Below, piece after piece: positions 17,393 through 26,696 of a DNA stretch of 64,000 bases (position 1 is the stretch's first letter; each line of letters starts with the position of its first letter). The stretch lies in assembly GCA_020025655.1 (NCBI GenBank), contig JAHHRR010000002.1:5146-69145 (forward strand). The letters are read 5' to 3'. Below the pieces are notes generated by a model. That model did not search any database, had not been told where the DNA came from, and worked only from the letters and a program-made list of their open reading frames with translations. The DNA is from Oscillospiraceae bacterium (GTDB lineage Bacteria; Bacillota; Clostridia; Oscillospirales; Oscillospiraceae). The position numbers and the translations under genes were made by a program.

Positions 17393-18466
17393 ATGGATAT
17401 GATTTTAAACAGCCTTCCCACCAGAACCTGGAATCATCTGGGAATGAACGAAACTAAGCTTTCCGTGGCAGAAAGCATTTATGATAATCACTGTCCCGAA
17501 GTGTCTTTTGATTCCTCAGTAAGCTGGAATCCCTCCGCTTCACGGGATAATTCCCTGCCGGAAATCAAAAACGGCATGGGCAAGGATATGAAAGCAATCA
17601 CCTCTCAGGCCTCCATCGGTCTTGCCGAAACCGCCGAGGGTGTCAGAATGGAAAAGCCCATGATTTTAAAGTGGAGCTATGCCCACGGTGAAAAGTCAGT
17701 CAGCCGTGTGGTTCTCCACGCAGAAAAGAACAGTGTTCTGTCCGCAATTATGGTTTTAAGTTCCGAGTCTGAGCTTAGCGAGGGCTTTTCCGCAGTAAGA
17801 ACCGAAATTTATGCAGATGAAAACGCAGTTGTTAACCTGTACGTCGCTCAGCTTCTTGGCGCTGATACTCTGTGCTTTAACGACATAAGCGGTATCTGCA
17901 AGGATAATGCACAGATAAATCTTGTAAAGCTCGAGCTTGGCTCAGGAAAGCTTTACGCCGGAACTCAGATTGACCTTATGGGCGTAAACAGCTCATTTAA
18001 CACCGATATCGGATATCACGTTCTGGAAAATCAGGTGCTTGATATGAACTATGTGGCAAACCACTTCGGCGCTCACACCTCTTCACATATGAATGTTTCC
18101 GGCACTCTTGATGAAAACTCCAGAAAGATTTTCCGTGGAACTATTGATTTTAAGCGAGGATGCACCTCTTCTTCGGGTACCGAGAACGAAAATGTTCTGC
18201 TTCTGGGTGACAACATGGTAAACCAGACCATTCCTCTTATTCTCTGTCAGGAGGAGGATGTAGAGGGAAATCACGGCGCATCTATCGGAAAGCTTGATGA
18301 CAAGGTGCTGTTCTACCTTGCAAGCAGAGGTTTTTCCGAGCGTGAGGCTCAGCAGCTTATAGCCCGTTCCCGCATCGAAGCCGTCTGCCAGAAGATTCCC
18401 GATGAGGACATTCAGGCTCAGATCCGTGAATACGAAGACAAGAGAGGAAGTAATGCAAATGACTGA
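17393..18466 (+). CDS. sufD: Fe-S scaffold protein SufD
   Basis: A 357-residue partner of SufB. The C-terminal half carries the shared SufB/D beta-helix with VEGNHGASIGKLDDKVLFYL and RGFSEREAQQLIARSRIE. The N-terminal 100 residues are divergent, as usual for SufD. AAGGAG precedes the ATG. Its stop codon overlaps the sufS start region by 8 nt, so the two are translationally coupled. Confidence 0.94.
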   Translation: MDMILNSLPTRTWNHLGMNETKLSVAESIYDNHCPEVSFDSSVSWNPSASRDNSLPEIKNGMGKDMKAITSQASIGLAETAEGVRMEKPMILKWSYAHGEKSVSRVVLHAEKNSVLSAIMVLSSESELSEGFSAVRTEIYADENAVVNLYVAQLLGADTLCFNDISGICKDNAQINLVKLELGSGKLYAGTQIDLMGVNSSFNTDIGYHVLENQVLDMNYVANHFGAHTSSHMNVSGTLDENSRKIFRGTIDFKRGCTSSSGTENENVLLLGDNMVNQTIPLILCQEEDVEGNHGASIGKLDDKVLFYLASRGFSEREAQQLIARSRIEAVCQKIPDEDIQAQIREYEDKRGSNAND

Positions 18467-19673
18467 AAATTACAAAAATGATTTTCCCCTGCTTTGCAGT
18501 CAGGATATTGCCTATCTCGATAATGCCGCTACCGCTCAAAGGCCTCTGTGCGTAATGGAGGCCGAGCGTGAGTATTACGAATCATATAACGCAAACCCGC
18601 TCCGTGGCTTTTACAAGCTTGCCATTGACGCAACCGAGCATTATGAAGCAGCAAGAGAAACTGTCCGCCGCTTTATAAATGCTCCCTCCGCAGCTGAGAT
18701 AATTTTTACCCGCAACACCAGTGAAAGCATAAACCTTGTTGCATACAGCTACGGTCTTAATTTCATCCACGAGGGCGACGAAATCTTAATCACCATTGCA
18801 GAGCATCACAGCAATATGCTCCCATGGCAGATGGTTGCCGCAAAAACCGGTGCCACTCTCCGTTTCCTTGACTGTGAAAAGGACGGAAGCTACACCGAAG
18901 AGGCAATTCGAGCCGCAGTCACCCCCAGAACCAAATTTGCCGCAATTCAGCAGGTTTCAAATGTTCTGGGAACCGTAAGTCCGGTTGAGGAGATAATCTC
19001 TCTTGTTCACAAAAACGGCGGCCTTGTTTTAATAGACGGTGCCCAGAGTACGCCCCACATGAAGGTGGATGTACAGGCTCTGGATGCTGATTTCTTCGCC
19101 TTCTCCGGTCACAAGCTCATGGCCCCCATGGGTATCGGTGTTCTCTATGGCAAAAAGGACATTCTCGATATGATGCCCCCGTTTTTAAGCGGAGGCGAAA
19201 TGATAGAATCCGTTACAAGAGAAGGTGCTGTTTATGCCCAGCTTCCCCATAAGTTTGAGGCAGGAACCGTAAACGGCGGCGGTGCTGCCGGTCTTGCAGC
19301 TGCAATAGAATATCTCGAAAATATCGGCATGGATAAGGTCGAGGAGCTTGAAAGAGAGCTTACTGTATATGCCTTTAACAGAATGCAGGAAATTCCCGGT
19401 GTTCACATTCTGGGAAGTCCCGATCCTGACAGTCACAACGGTATTCTCAGCTTTACGGTGGATAATGTTCATCCCCATGATATTGCCGAAATCCTTTCCG
19501 TCGACAACGTGGCGGTACGTGCCGGACACCATTGCGCACAGCCCCTGTTAAAGCATCTGGGCGTTTATTCCTGCACACGGGCCAGTATTTCCTTTTATAA
19601 CACGAAAGAAGATATCGACCGCTTAATTGAAAGTCTCGCATCAGTAAGGAGGAAAATGGGCCTTGGAAACTAA
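18459..19673 (+). CDS. sufS: Cysteine desulfurase SufS
   Basis: PLP enzyme that takes sulfur from cysteine for cluster assembly, about 405 residues. The pyridoxal Lys is in FSGHKLMAPMGIG, and the persulfide Cys lies in the short RAGHHCAQPLL loop of group II desulfurases. The start ATG is 8 nt after GAGGAAG; an ATG 6 nt upstream is too close to that site. The gene overlaps sufD at its start and sufU at its end. Confidence 0.96.
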   Translation: MTENYKNDFPLLCSQDIAYLDNAATAQRPLCVMEAEREYYESYNANPLRGFYKLAIDATEHYEAARETVRRFINAPSAAEIIFTRNTSESINLVAYSYGLNFIHEGDEILITIAEHHSNMLPWQMVAAKTGATLRFLDCEKDGSYTEEAIRAAVTPRTKFAAIQQVSNVLGTVSPVEEIISLVHKNGGLVLIDGAQSTPHMKVDVQALDADFFAFSGHKLMAPMGIGVLYGKKDILDMMPPFLSGGEMIESVTREGAVYAQLPHKFEAGTVNGGGAAGLAAAIEYLENIGMDKVEELERELTVYAFNRMQEIPGVHILGSPDPDSHNGILSFTVDNVHPHDIAEILSVDNVAVRAGHHCAQPLLKHLGVYSCTRASISFYNTKEDIDRLIESLASVRRKMGLGN

Positions 19674-20091
19674 TACTTTTTATAATGAGGTTTTGATTGA
19701 CCACAATCTGCATCCGCTGCATAAGGAAACTCTTGCAAATCCCAATATGATTCTGGAGGGTGTAAACCCCACCTGCGGCGATGACATTGTAATTCAGCTC
19801 CGTGTAGAGGATGACATCATCAAAGAAGCTGCTTTTGAGGGCAGCGGCTGCGCCATTTCACAGGCCTCCGCCGATATTATGATTGACATGATAATCGGTA
19901 AGCATAAGGACACCGCACTTCACCTCGCTGACCTTTTCGTGAAAATGATAAAGGGCGAATGTTCAGAAGAAGAGATTGAGGAGCTTGAGGAAGCAGGCGC
20001 TCTCAGAGATATCTCACATATGCCCAACAGAGTTAAATGCGCCGTTCTCGGCTGGCACACTATTGAAGAAATGCTGGGCGGGAAGAAATAA
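19663..20091 (+). CDS. sufU: Sulfur-transfer zinc protein SufU
   Basis: A 142-residue partner that accepts sulfur from SufS. Zinc ligands are Cys and Asp in NPTCGDD, Cys in GSGCAISQAS and Cys in NRVKCAVLGWH. The reading frame opens with TTG, 10 nt after AGGAGG; no ATG is available in frame near the conserved N-terminus. It overlaps the end of sufS by 11 nt and closes the operon. Confidence 0.93.
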   Translation: METNTFYNEVLIDHNLHPLHKETLANPNMILEGVNPTCGDDIVIQLRVEDDIIKEAAFEGSGCAISQASADIMIDMIIGKHKDTALHLADLFVKMIKGECSEEEIEELEEAGALRDISHMPNRVKCAVLGWHTIEEMLGGKK

Positions 20092-20110
20092 TATATCTTC
20101 TCTTACCTTA

Positions 20111-20158
20111 CCCCGTTTGTCAGGCAGTGCGATTAACTTGCCGGACAAGCGGGGTTTT
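20111..20158 (+). terminator. suf operon terminator
   Basis: CCCCGTTTGTC pairs with GACAAGCGGGG (one G-T pair) across a 22-nt loop that can itself form GGCA/TGCC; TTTT follows. Confidence 0.75.
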
Positions 20159-20203
20159 AAATAAATCATCATGCTCAGCTGCTGTAAATGCAGGATATAA
20201 TTT

Positions 20204-20242
20204 AAGAGCCTTTTGTATGCTTTACGCACGCAAAAGGCTCTT
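20204..20242. terminator. Hairpin between suf and the aminopeptidase gene
   Basis: Perfect 12-bp stem AAGAGCCTTTTG/CAAAAGGCTCTT with a 15-nt loop. T-rich flanks are weak on both sides. It probably ends the minus-strand aminopeptidase transcript. Confidence 0.55.
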
Positions 20243-20272
20243 TGGCTTATTAAGTATAAATTATATTTGTTT

Positions 20273-21601
20273 TCAGTCTGCGAGAGTTCCCATGGGGTCC
20301 CAGGGTTCCAGAACAACGGGCTTTTCCTCAGTATATTTTGCAAGCTCGCCCAGATATTCCTTTTCAACCGCTGCCTGATATACAAACTTGTCAAACCAGC
20401 TGTCTGAGCAGATATAGTAGCCCTTTTCGCCGGACTTATCTCCCCAGCTGTTTTCAATCTTCCAGCGGTTGGGTTTACCATCGTCAAGATTTACGCCGGT
20501 AATAACCATGGCATGATTCATGGCTGAGAAACCGTAATCCAGAGCATTGCTCTTGCTTATGGTAAGGTCAAGACCTGTTAAAAGCTCAAAGTTAAAGCTC
20601 TTATCGTCCCAGATTCCCTTCTCTCTGTCTCCGTAATAAGAGACATCGCTGCCGAACCATACAACCTTGCCCGCCTGAAGCTGGCGGATAACAGCAGCCT
20701 TAAAGTCCTCAAGGCTGAGGTTCAGATGAGTAACATCTTTACCGCCGACCACATTTCCAAGCAGTCTTACAGTAAAGGTCTTGTTATAGGGCTTATCTGC
20801 AGTGGGAGCGTGGATTATAGACACCATTGAATCAACAGTGTCAGTCACATACTTCTCTGCAAAGGATTTTGCTGTATATCCCTTTTCTATGTGATATACA
20901 TCATCCTTATCTACATATTCAAAGTCAAAGGTCTCAGGCGGTTTTCCGTAGCAGGAGCAGAGGTAGGAATAAATCTTTGCCAGCATATCGTTCTTGACGT
21001 TCTGGATTTCCTCCCGGGATTTCTTCTCTGCAACCATTGTGCGAAGCTTTATTGCACCTGCTTTAAGATTCTGGTTGAGAATTCTGTTCATAACAGCGGT
21101 GTTGCTTGTCTGGAAAGTCTCGTCAAAGGCATCCTTGGGCATAACGCCGTACTTTTTCACAATGTTTGCAAACATATCCCACTGTCCGCCGTCATGTACG
21201 CCGGTAGCCAGAATAAACGAAACTGTGCGGTCGGATGTAGGCAGCTCTGCGGTTTCAAGAATACTCTCGAAGAAGTAGTTGCAGCGTTCAAACTTATCCA
21301 TAAGAGCCATATAGCTCTGAGAAAGCTCAAGTTTTTCAATATTGCACTTTTTGCCTATAATCTCACGCAGAACATTTGTAGCGGCAAAAATCCAGCAGCG
21401 TCCGCTGGACTTCTGATTTGCAGCTTCCATGGTTTTTATATCAACTGAAAATTTATGGCGCAGCTTGTTTGCCTCTGCGGATACATATGCAGCATCCGCC
21501 ATATTAGTCTTGCTGAGGCTTAATGCGGCAAGCTGACGCTGAGCATCAGCTTCAAACTCATCATTCCAGTGAGAAATCTGGTCGTAAGTAATTGCTTTCA
21601 T
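20273..21601 (-). CDS. pepC: C1-family aminopeptidase (bleomycin hydrolase/PepC type)
   Basis: Cytoplasmic papain-like aminopeptidase of 442 residues that trims peptides and forms a self-compartmentalised hexamer in known relatives. Catalytic residues are visible: Gln and Cys in NQKSSGRCWIFAATN, His in NHAMVITGV and Asn in ENSWGDKSG. The C-terminal arm that autoregulates the active site is present. AAAGGAG precedes the ATG. It is monocistronic. Confidence 0.96.
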   Translation of the reverse strand: MKAITYDQISHWNDEFEADAQRQLAALSLSKTNMADAAYVSAEANKLRHKFSVDIKTMEAANQKSSGRCWIFAATNVLREIIGKKCNIEKLELSQSYMALMDKFERCNYFFESILETAELPTSDRTVSFILATGVHDGGQWDMFANIVKKYGVMPKDAFDETFQTSNTAVMNRILNQNLKAGAIKLRTMVAEKKSREEIQNVKNDMLAKIYSYLCSCYGKPPETFDFEYVDKDDVYHIEKGYTAKSFAEKYVTDTVDSMVSIIHAPTADKPYNKTFTVRLLGNVVGGKDVTHLNLSLEDFKAAVIRQLQAGKVVWFGSDVSYYGDREKGIWDDKSFNFELLTGLDLTISKSNALDYGFSAMNHAMVITGVNLDDGKPNRWKIENSWGDKSGEKGYYICSDSWFDKFVYQAAVEKEYLGELAKYTEEKPVVLEPWDPMGTLAD

Positions 21602-21861
21602 TTCTTTCTCCTTTCATTCAGCCCTGATACAGTCATACAAAAGGGCAGGCTAAGGGAAACATCGAATCTGCGGATATTTCTCTCAGTTAGAATACCCTAA
21701 CCGTTTTAAATTGTCAATACTCATTTAAATCAGGCAGATGATGCATTTTTTCATCACCTAGGCAATTAAACTGTAAATGTAACTTTAAATTTTATATTCA
21801 TCAGTATATAATATTTTCATATATTACCAAATGCTACATTTTTCTATCGGGAGGCAACACT

Positions 21862-22827
21862 ATGGATATGGACAACAGATTGAGACTTCTCTATATGGCG
21901 CAGCTGCTTTATGACCTCAGCGACGAAGACCACTATCTTTCAACCTCTCAGCTTATTAACCTTCTTTCAGAGCGCTATGGCATATCATCCCATCGGCAGA
22001 CCATAAAAAGAGATATTGAGGTTTTGCAGCGCTTCGGCTGTGACATCAAGGAGCTGAAGTCCACGCAGAATCTTTATCATCTGGTAAGCCGCAAGTTCGA
22101 CACGGCGGAGCTGCGCCTTCTTATTGACGCTGTATGCTCAGCAAAATTCATAACCGCCAGAAAAAGTGAACAGCTTGTAGAAAAAATAAGCAGTCTTGCA
22201 GGTATAAACGAAGCCCGGGCGCTTAAAGAAAACTGCTGTCTGTGCAATATCAATCGTGCCGACAACGAGCAAATCTACATAATAATAGACAGCATAAACG
22301 AGGCTATAAAACGCAGACGGAAAATTTCATTTCAGTATTATCAGTACGATATACATAAGGAAAAGGTACTCAGAAATTCCGGTGTTCCGTATGTTGTATC
22401 CCCTATACGCCTTGTATGGAACGGTGATCATTATTACCTGCTCGCTATAAAAGACTCAGGTGAACGCCGCAATTTCAGAGTTGACAGGATAGCATCCACA
22501 CCGGACATTCTCTCCTCTGCTGCAAACCCCACGCCCGAAGGTTTTGATGTCAATGAATATCTTAATCAGACCATACGTATGTATGATGCCGAGCCCAGAA
22601 ATGTTACTTTAAAATGCGATAATTCGGTTATAGGTTCTATTCTTGACTATTTCGGTACGGATGTTCCCATTGTCCTCGGGGATGACGGCACTTTTACAGC
22701 AAGAGTAAAGGTGTCGGTCAGCAATGTGTTTTTCGGTCGTGTTTTCGGATACGGCGGACTGATTAAAATTATTGAACCCGAAGATGTTAAGCAGAAATTC
22801 CGGTTGATGCTCAAAAATTTTGACTGA
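21862..22827 (+). CDS. WYL-domain transcriptional regulator
   Basis: A 321-residue DNA-binding protein. The N-terminal HTH_11-like winged helix runs through LSTSQLINLLSERYGISSHR, and residues about 140-220 form the WYL ligand-sensing domain with a variant motif (YYLLAIKDSGERRNFRVDRI). A WCX-type C-terminal extension follows. WYL proteins regulate stress or defence genes in response to nucleotides or nucleic acid. No phage-defence cluster is next to it, so its target is unknown. Confidence 0.9.
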   Translation: MDMDNRLRLLYMAQLLYDLSDEDHYLSTSQLINLLSERYGISSHRQTIKRDIEVLQRFGCDIKELKSTQNLYHLVSRKFDTAELRLLIDAVCSAKFITARKSEQLVEKISSLAGINEARALKENCCLCNINRADNEQIYIIIDSINEAIKRRRKISFQYYQYDIHKEKVLRNSGVPYVVSPIRLVWNGDHYYLLAIKDSGERRNFRVDRIASTPDILSSAANPTPEGFDVNEYLNQTIRMYDAEPRNVTLKCDNSVIGSILDYFGTDVPIVLGDDGTFTARVKVSVSNVFFGRVFGYGGLIKIIEPEDVKQKFRLMLKNFD

Positions 22828-22862
22828 AAAAGCTGCTGCGGTTAACCGCAGCAGCTTTTATA
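22828..22862 (+). terminator. Intrinsic terminator after the WYL gene
   Basis: AAAGCTGCTGCGGTT/AACCGCAGCAGCTTT perfect inverted repeat followed by TTAT. Confidence 0.88.
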
Positions 22863-23100
22863 TTTCTCTCCGGTTTATATTATAGTATGTGCAAAAGCAT
22901 AATTTTCTGTAATTTCTAAATTTCACCTCATTATTTAAGCCGGTTATACACAGCCGCAATAATTTCGCTGAATTTTTTCACGCTGGGACTTATGCCTGCA
23001 AAGTACGCTCTTGCATTTTTCTCAAAAGGGTATTACTATTAAATATACTGCGTATAAGCAGTCTAACTTGTAATTAAAGTTTTAAGACAGGAGATATATT

Positions 23101-24888
23101 ATGAAAACAGTACCTGAACGCATTGCAGCATTCCGCAGCGCTATGGAAAAAGCCGGCTGCGACATTTTTATTATGCCCTCATCCGACCCTCATTCCAGTG
23201 AGTATGCACCTGCTCACGAGACCGCATGGGAGTATTTTTCAGGTTTTTCCTGCGAGAACGCAAATCTGCTCATAACCCGCAGCGAAGCCGCACTCTGGGT
23301 AGACGGCCGTTTCTTCGGCGCTGCCGATAAGGCTCTTGCAGGCACCGGCGTGCAGTCCATGCACATGGGCGTAAAGGGTGTTCCCTCCGTTCTTGCATGG
23401 CTGGGTGTAAGACTTAAAGAAGGCAGTGTTCTGGGCTATAATGCAGAAACCATGCCTCTTCACAATATGCGCCAGCTGAAGGAAGTCTGCGACAGCTGCG
23501 GTGCAAAGCTTGTGGATCTGCCTCTGGTTGACGAAGTCTGGGTAGAAGACAGAGCTCCCCTGCCCTCCACTCCTGCATGGATTCTCGGCAAAGAATATGC
23601 AGGTATGGAAGCTTCCGAAAAGCTTGCCGTTTTAAGAGATAAGCTCAAAGCTTTAAACTGCACCGCAGAGCTTGTAACAAAGCTTGACTGCCTTGCATGG
23701 CTTTTAAATCTCCGTGCCTCCGACGTTGACTGCACTCCTTATGCACTTGCATTCTGCTATGTAGATATGGATAAGGCTGTTCTTTTCATGGATTACAGCC
23801 GTCTTTCCGATGATGCAAAGGCATATCTTTCCGCCTGCGGCGTTGAGCTTAGAGGCTACAAGGAAATGCCCGCATTCCTTGCAGAAAACACCAAGTCTGA
23901 GACAGTTCTGATTGATCCTGCAAGCCTGAACGCATCTTTAAATAACGCTCTTCACAGCAACAGCGCATTTACAGTAGTTGAGGGCAGCGATCCTCTGGCA
24001 ATGCTGAAAGCCGTCAAGAATGAGACTGAGCTTGAATGCACCAGAAAAGCTCACATTTACGACGCTTCTGCCATGGTCAGATTCCAGATTGAGCTTGAAA
24101 AGCGTATGGCCGCCGGAGAAAAGCTCCGTGAAACCGATATTGACTCCATTTTACATAAATACCGCAGTGCAAACCCCGGCTTTATTGTAGAGAGCTTCCC
24201 CACCATCGCCGCCTATGGTCCCAATGCCGCAAATATGCACTATGCACCCAAGGCCGGCTCCGATGCAGAGCTGCAGCCCAAGGGCTATCTGCTTGTTGAC
24301 TCCGGCGCAACCTACTACACCGGCACTACCGACATCACCCGTACCTACACCCTCGGTGAGCTCAGCTATGAAGAAAAGCTTGCATATACAAGAGTTCTTC
24401 GCTGCCATATCGACGTTGCAATGGCTGTCTGGAAAGAGGGCGCAACCGGCGGTGAGCTTGATATGCTGGCCCGTCAGCCCATGTGGCGTCATATGCTTGA
24501 CTACCGCTGCGGCACAGGTCACAGTGTTTCTCACGTTGGTGCAGTTCACGAAGGCCCCCACAGCCTCCGTCCCCACAACGGTGTAGCTTTTGTTCCCGGC
24601 ATGATTATAACCAACGAGCCCGGAATTTACGAAGAAGGCAGCATCGGAATCCGTATCGAAAATGAACTGGAGTGTGTAGAGGCCGGCGAGAGCGAATACG
24701 GAAAATTCCTTCGCTTCGAGCCTATCACATTCGTTCCTGTCGAAATGAGCTCTGTTCTGGTTGAGGAGCTTACAAGAGAAGAAAAAGATTGGATCAATCA
24801 CTACCACGCACAGGTATTTGAGAAAATCAGCCCTCTGCTTAATGCAGAAGAGACTGAATGGCTCAAGAATAAGTGCGCAGCAGTCTGA
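23101..24888 (+). CDS. pepP: Xaa-Pro aminopeptidase (M24B, three-domain type)
   Basis: Releases N-terminal residues preceding proline. At 595 residues it is the long, three-domain form also seen in eukaryotes: two creatinase-like N-terminal domains (to about residue 300) and a pita-bread catalytic domain. The five metal ligands are visible: Asp in VDSGATYY, Asp in TDITRT, His in GTGHSVSHV, Glu in NEPGIYEEG and Glu in RIENELE. A good ribosome site (CAGGAG) precedes the ATG. It is closed by its own terminator. Confidence 0.96.
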   Translation: MKTVPERIAAFRSAMEKAGCDIFIMPSSDPHSSEYAPAHETAWEYFSGFSCENANLLITRSEAALWVDGRFFGAADKALAGTGVQSMHMGVKGVPSVLAWLGVRLKEGSVLGYNAETMPLHNMRQLKEVCDSCGAKLVDLPLVDEVWVEDRAPLPSTPAWILGKEYAGMEASEKLAVLRDKLKALNCTAELVTKLDCLAWLLNLRASDVDCTPYALAFCYVDMDKAVLFMDYSRLSDDAKAYLSACGVELRGYKEMPAFLAENTKSETVLIDPASLNASLNNALHSNSAFTVVEGSDPLAMLKAVKNETELECTRKAHIYDASAMVRFQIELEKRMAAGEKLRETDIDSILHKYRSANPGFIVESFPTIAAYGPNAANMHYAPKAGSDAELQPKGYLLVDSGATYYTGTTDITRTYTLGELSYEEKLAYTRVLRCHIDVAMAVWKEGATGGELDMLARQPMWRHMLDYRCGTGHSVSHVGAVHEGPHSLRPHNGVAFVPGMIITNEPGIYEEGSIGIRIENELECVEAGESEYGKFLRFEPITFVPVEMSSVLVEELTREEKDWINHYHAQVFEKISPLLNAEETEWLKNKCAAV

Positions 24889-24911
24889 TTCAGTTCAAAA
24901 TCTGATAAACT

Positions 24912-24946
24912 AAAAAAACAGGCAGCATCACGCTGCCTGTTTTTTA
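24912..24946. terminator. Intrinsic terminator (bidirectional)
   Basis: AAAACAGGCAG/CTGCCTGTTTT stem with A-run and T-run flanks, between converging genes. Confidence 0.88.
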
Positions 24947-25516
24947 TATTCCGTTTATAAATTCAGCAAATCTTTCCGCAAATTCAATGTTTGCTTTCTC
25001 AGTTAAGTGAATACCGTCATAGCAAAGTTCCATATTCCACTTTGCAGTATTGCAGAAATAACAGCCTGTTTTTTCTGCGAGCTTCTCGTACATCTCGGAA
25101 AGCCTTTTAAGCTCTTTTCCAAAAGCATCTTCAAACACTATATCAGGCGGTGCGGCAAGAATAATGTTCATCCCGCTCAGCTCTTTAAGATGCAGAATAA
25201 GCTTCTCCATTTTCTCTGCATTATACTCTGCCTGCTGTCCCAGAAGTATATCATTAGTCCCCAGCATTACAACAAGCATATCACAGTCGGGATTTTCCTC
25301 TATTGCACGTTCAAGGCTTTTGCAGCTGTCCGCCGGTACCGTTCTGCCGTTCTGACCCATGTTTATTACTTTACTTCCAAGTCTTTTGCCCAGGATATCG
25401 CACCAGCGATACTCAGGCGTATACCTGTCACCCAGAAATGATCTGGGGTCAAAGCCGTAGGTGTTGGAATCACCGAAGCATATTATTCCTTTGCTTTTCA
25501 CTTTCTCACCGTCCAT
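24944..25516 (-). CDS. SGNH/GDSL-family hydrolase
   Basis: Small esterase/lipase-like enzyme of about 190 residues. The blocks are GDSNTYG (catalytic Ser), NMGQNGRT (oxyanion Gly/Asn), GTND (Asn) and the C-terminal DGIHLTEKA (Asp-His). No signal peptide is visible, so it is probably cytoplasmic; substrates may be acyl or acetyl esters. The frame stays open 45 codons upstream, but homology begins at KGIICFGDS, so I use the nearest ATG. A GTG five codons later is an alternative. Confidence 0.85.
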   Translation of the reverse strand: MDGEKVKSKGIICFGDSNTYGFDPRSFLGDRYTPEYRWCDILGKRLGSKVINMGQNGRTVPADSCKSLERAIEENPDCDMLVVMLGTNDILLGQQAEYNAEKMEKLILHLKELSGMNIILAAPPDIVFEDAFGKELKRLSEMYEKLAEKTGCYFCNTAKWNMELCYDGIHLTEKANIEFAERFAEFINGI

Positions 25517-25550
25517 ATATGATTTTACAGCGGCTGCCACGGAAAGTAAA

Positions 25551-25580
25551 TTGAAAATACAGCAGGATTTATGGTATAAT
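25551..25580 (+). promoter_or_regulatory. SigA promoter of the MBL-fold gene
   Basis: TTGAAA and TATAAT with an 18-nt spacer, 61 nt upstream of the ATG. Confidence 0.65.
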
Positions 25581-25641
25581 TTTAATCTGTTATACCGTTC
25601 AATCCAAAGTAATAATTTCAAACACATCCGAGGCGATAAAT

Positions 25642-26655
25642 ATGATTTCACATATTAAAGGCAATGTTTACTGTATCTGCATAAAGCTTTCAAACAGTCC
25701 TCTTAAAAATATAAATACCTATCTCATTAAAGGTGATGACCGAAATCTCCTTATTGATACCGGAGAGTGCTGTGAGGAAAGTCTGGCTTATCTTCGTGAA
25801 GGTCTCAGCGAGCTGGATGTTGATATGAATAAAACAGATATTTTTCTCACTCATTTTCATCCTGATCATGCAGGCCTTGCAAAGCATATCGCATCGGAAA
25901 CAAGCAGAGTATTTGTAAGCCCCATAGACCTTGAGCATTTGTACGATTTTACAGACACTCACATAACCGAGCTGACCGCAAAGTGGTGTGTAAGCAGCGG
26001 AGTTCCTTTGAACGTAATGGAGGCGTTTCTTGCAGAGCGTCAGAAAAATTATTTTCACTTTGAGATGCCTGAGCATACAACGCCCATAGCTGACGGTGAC
26101 ATTCTGTCCTGCGGCGGTCACACTCTTCAGGTCATCTGGACGCCCGGTCATACTCCCGGTCATCTCTGTCTCTATGACAAAGAAAACAGGCTTTTCTTTT
26201 CCGGTGACCATGTTCTTTTCGATATAACTCCCAACATCTCCGACTGGCATAATGTAGTCGATTCTCTCAGTGACTTTATACACAGCCTTATGAAAATAAG
26301 AAATCTGGAGGCTGACAAGGTTCTTCCCGGTCACAGAAGCGCAGAAGGACTTCTGAGCCAGCGTGTAGACACACTGATTGAGCATCATGCGGCGAGAGTC
26401 AGAGAGCTTCTTGATGTAATTCAGGCAAATCCCGGTAAAACAGCCTATGAAATATCGGGCCTCATGACATGGAATATAAGAGCAGGAAGCTGGGATGACT
26501 TCCCCGTAATGCAGAAGCCCTTCGCCATACATGAAACCTGCGCCCATCTCAATTACCTTCTGGGCCGCAGGCAGATAAAGGCCGTAAGCATAAACGGCAC
26601 CAGACACTATTATTTCAGAAAACTGCTGAAAGACGACATTCTCGATTTATACTGA
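25642..26655 (+). CDS. MBL-fold metallohydrolase
   Basis: A 337-residue metallo-beta-lactamase-fold hydrolase. The metal motif is THFHPDHAG, with a further His in TPGHTPGHLCLYD and Asp/His in FSGDHVLFD and LPGHRSA. Residues about 250-337 form an extra helical, possibly winged-helix domain (GLMTWNIRAGSWDDF), as in the LACTB2/glyoxalase II-like group. The substrate is unknown: a thioester or other ester is possible. GAGGCG precedes the ATG. Confidence 0.9.
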   Translation: MISHIKGNVYCICIKLSNSPLKNINTYLIKGDDRNLLIDTGECCEESLAYLREGLSELDVDMNKTDIFLTHFHPDHAGLAKHIASETSRVFVSPIDLEHLYDFTDTHITELTAKWCVSSGVPLNVMEAFLAERQKNYFHFEMPEHTTPIADGDILSCGGHTLQVIWTPGHTPGHLCLYDKENRLFFSGDHVLFDITPNISDWHNVVDSLSDFIHSLMKIRNLEADKVLPGHRSAEGLLSQRVDTLIEHHAARVRELLDVIQANPGKTAYEISGLMTWNIRAGSWDDFPVMQKPFAIHETCAHLNYLLGRRQIKAVSINGTRHYYFRKLLKDDILDLY

Positions 26656-26662
26656 ATATTCT

Positions 26663-26693
26663 AAGCCCCCTAAATATTGTGTTTCGGGGGCTT
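26663..26693. terminator. Hairpin between converging genes
   Basis: AAGCCCCC/GGGGGCTT with a 15-nt loop and a weak T-rich flank. Confidence 0.6.
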
Positions 26694-26696
26694 ACT

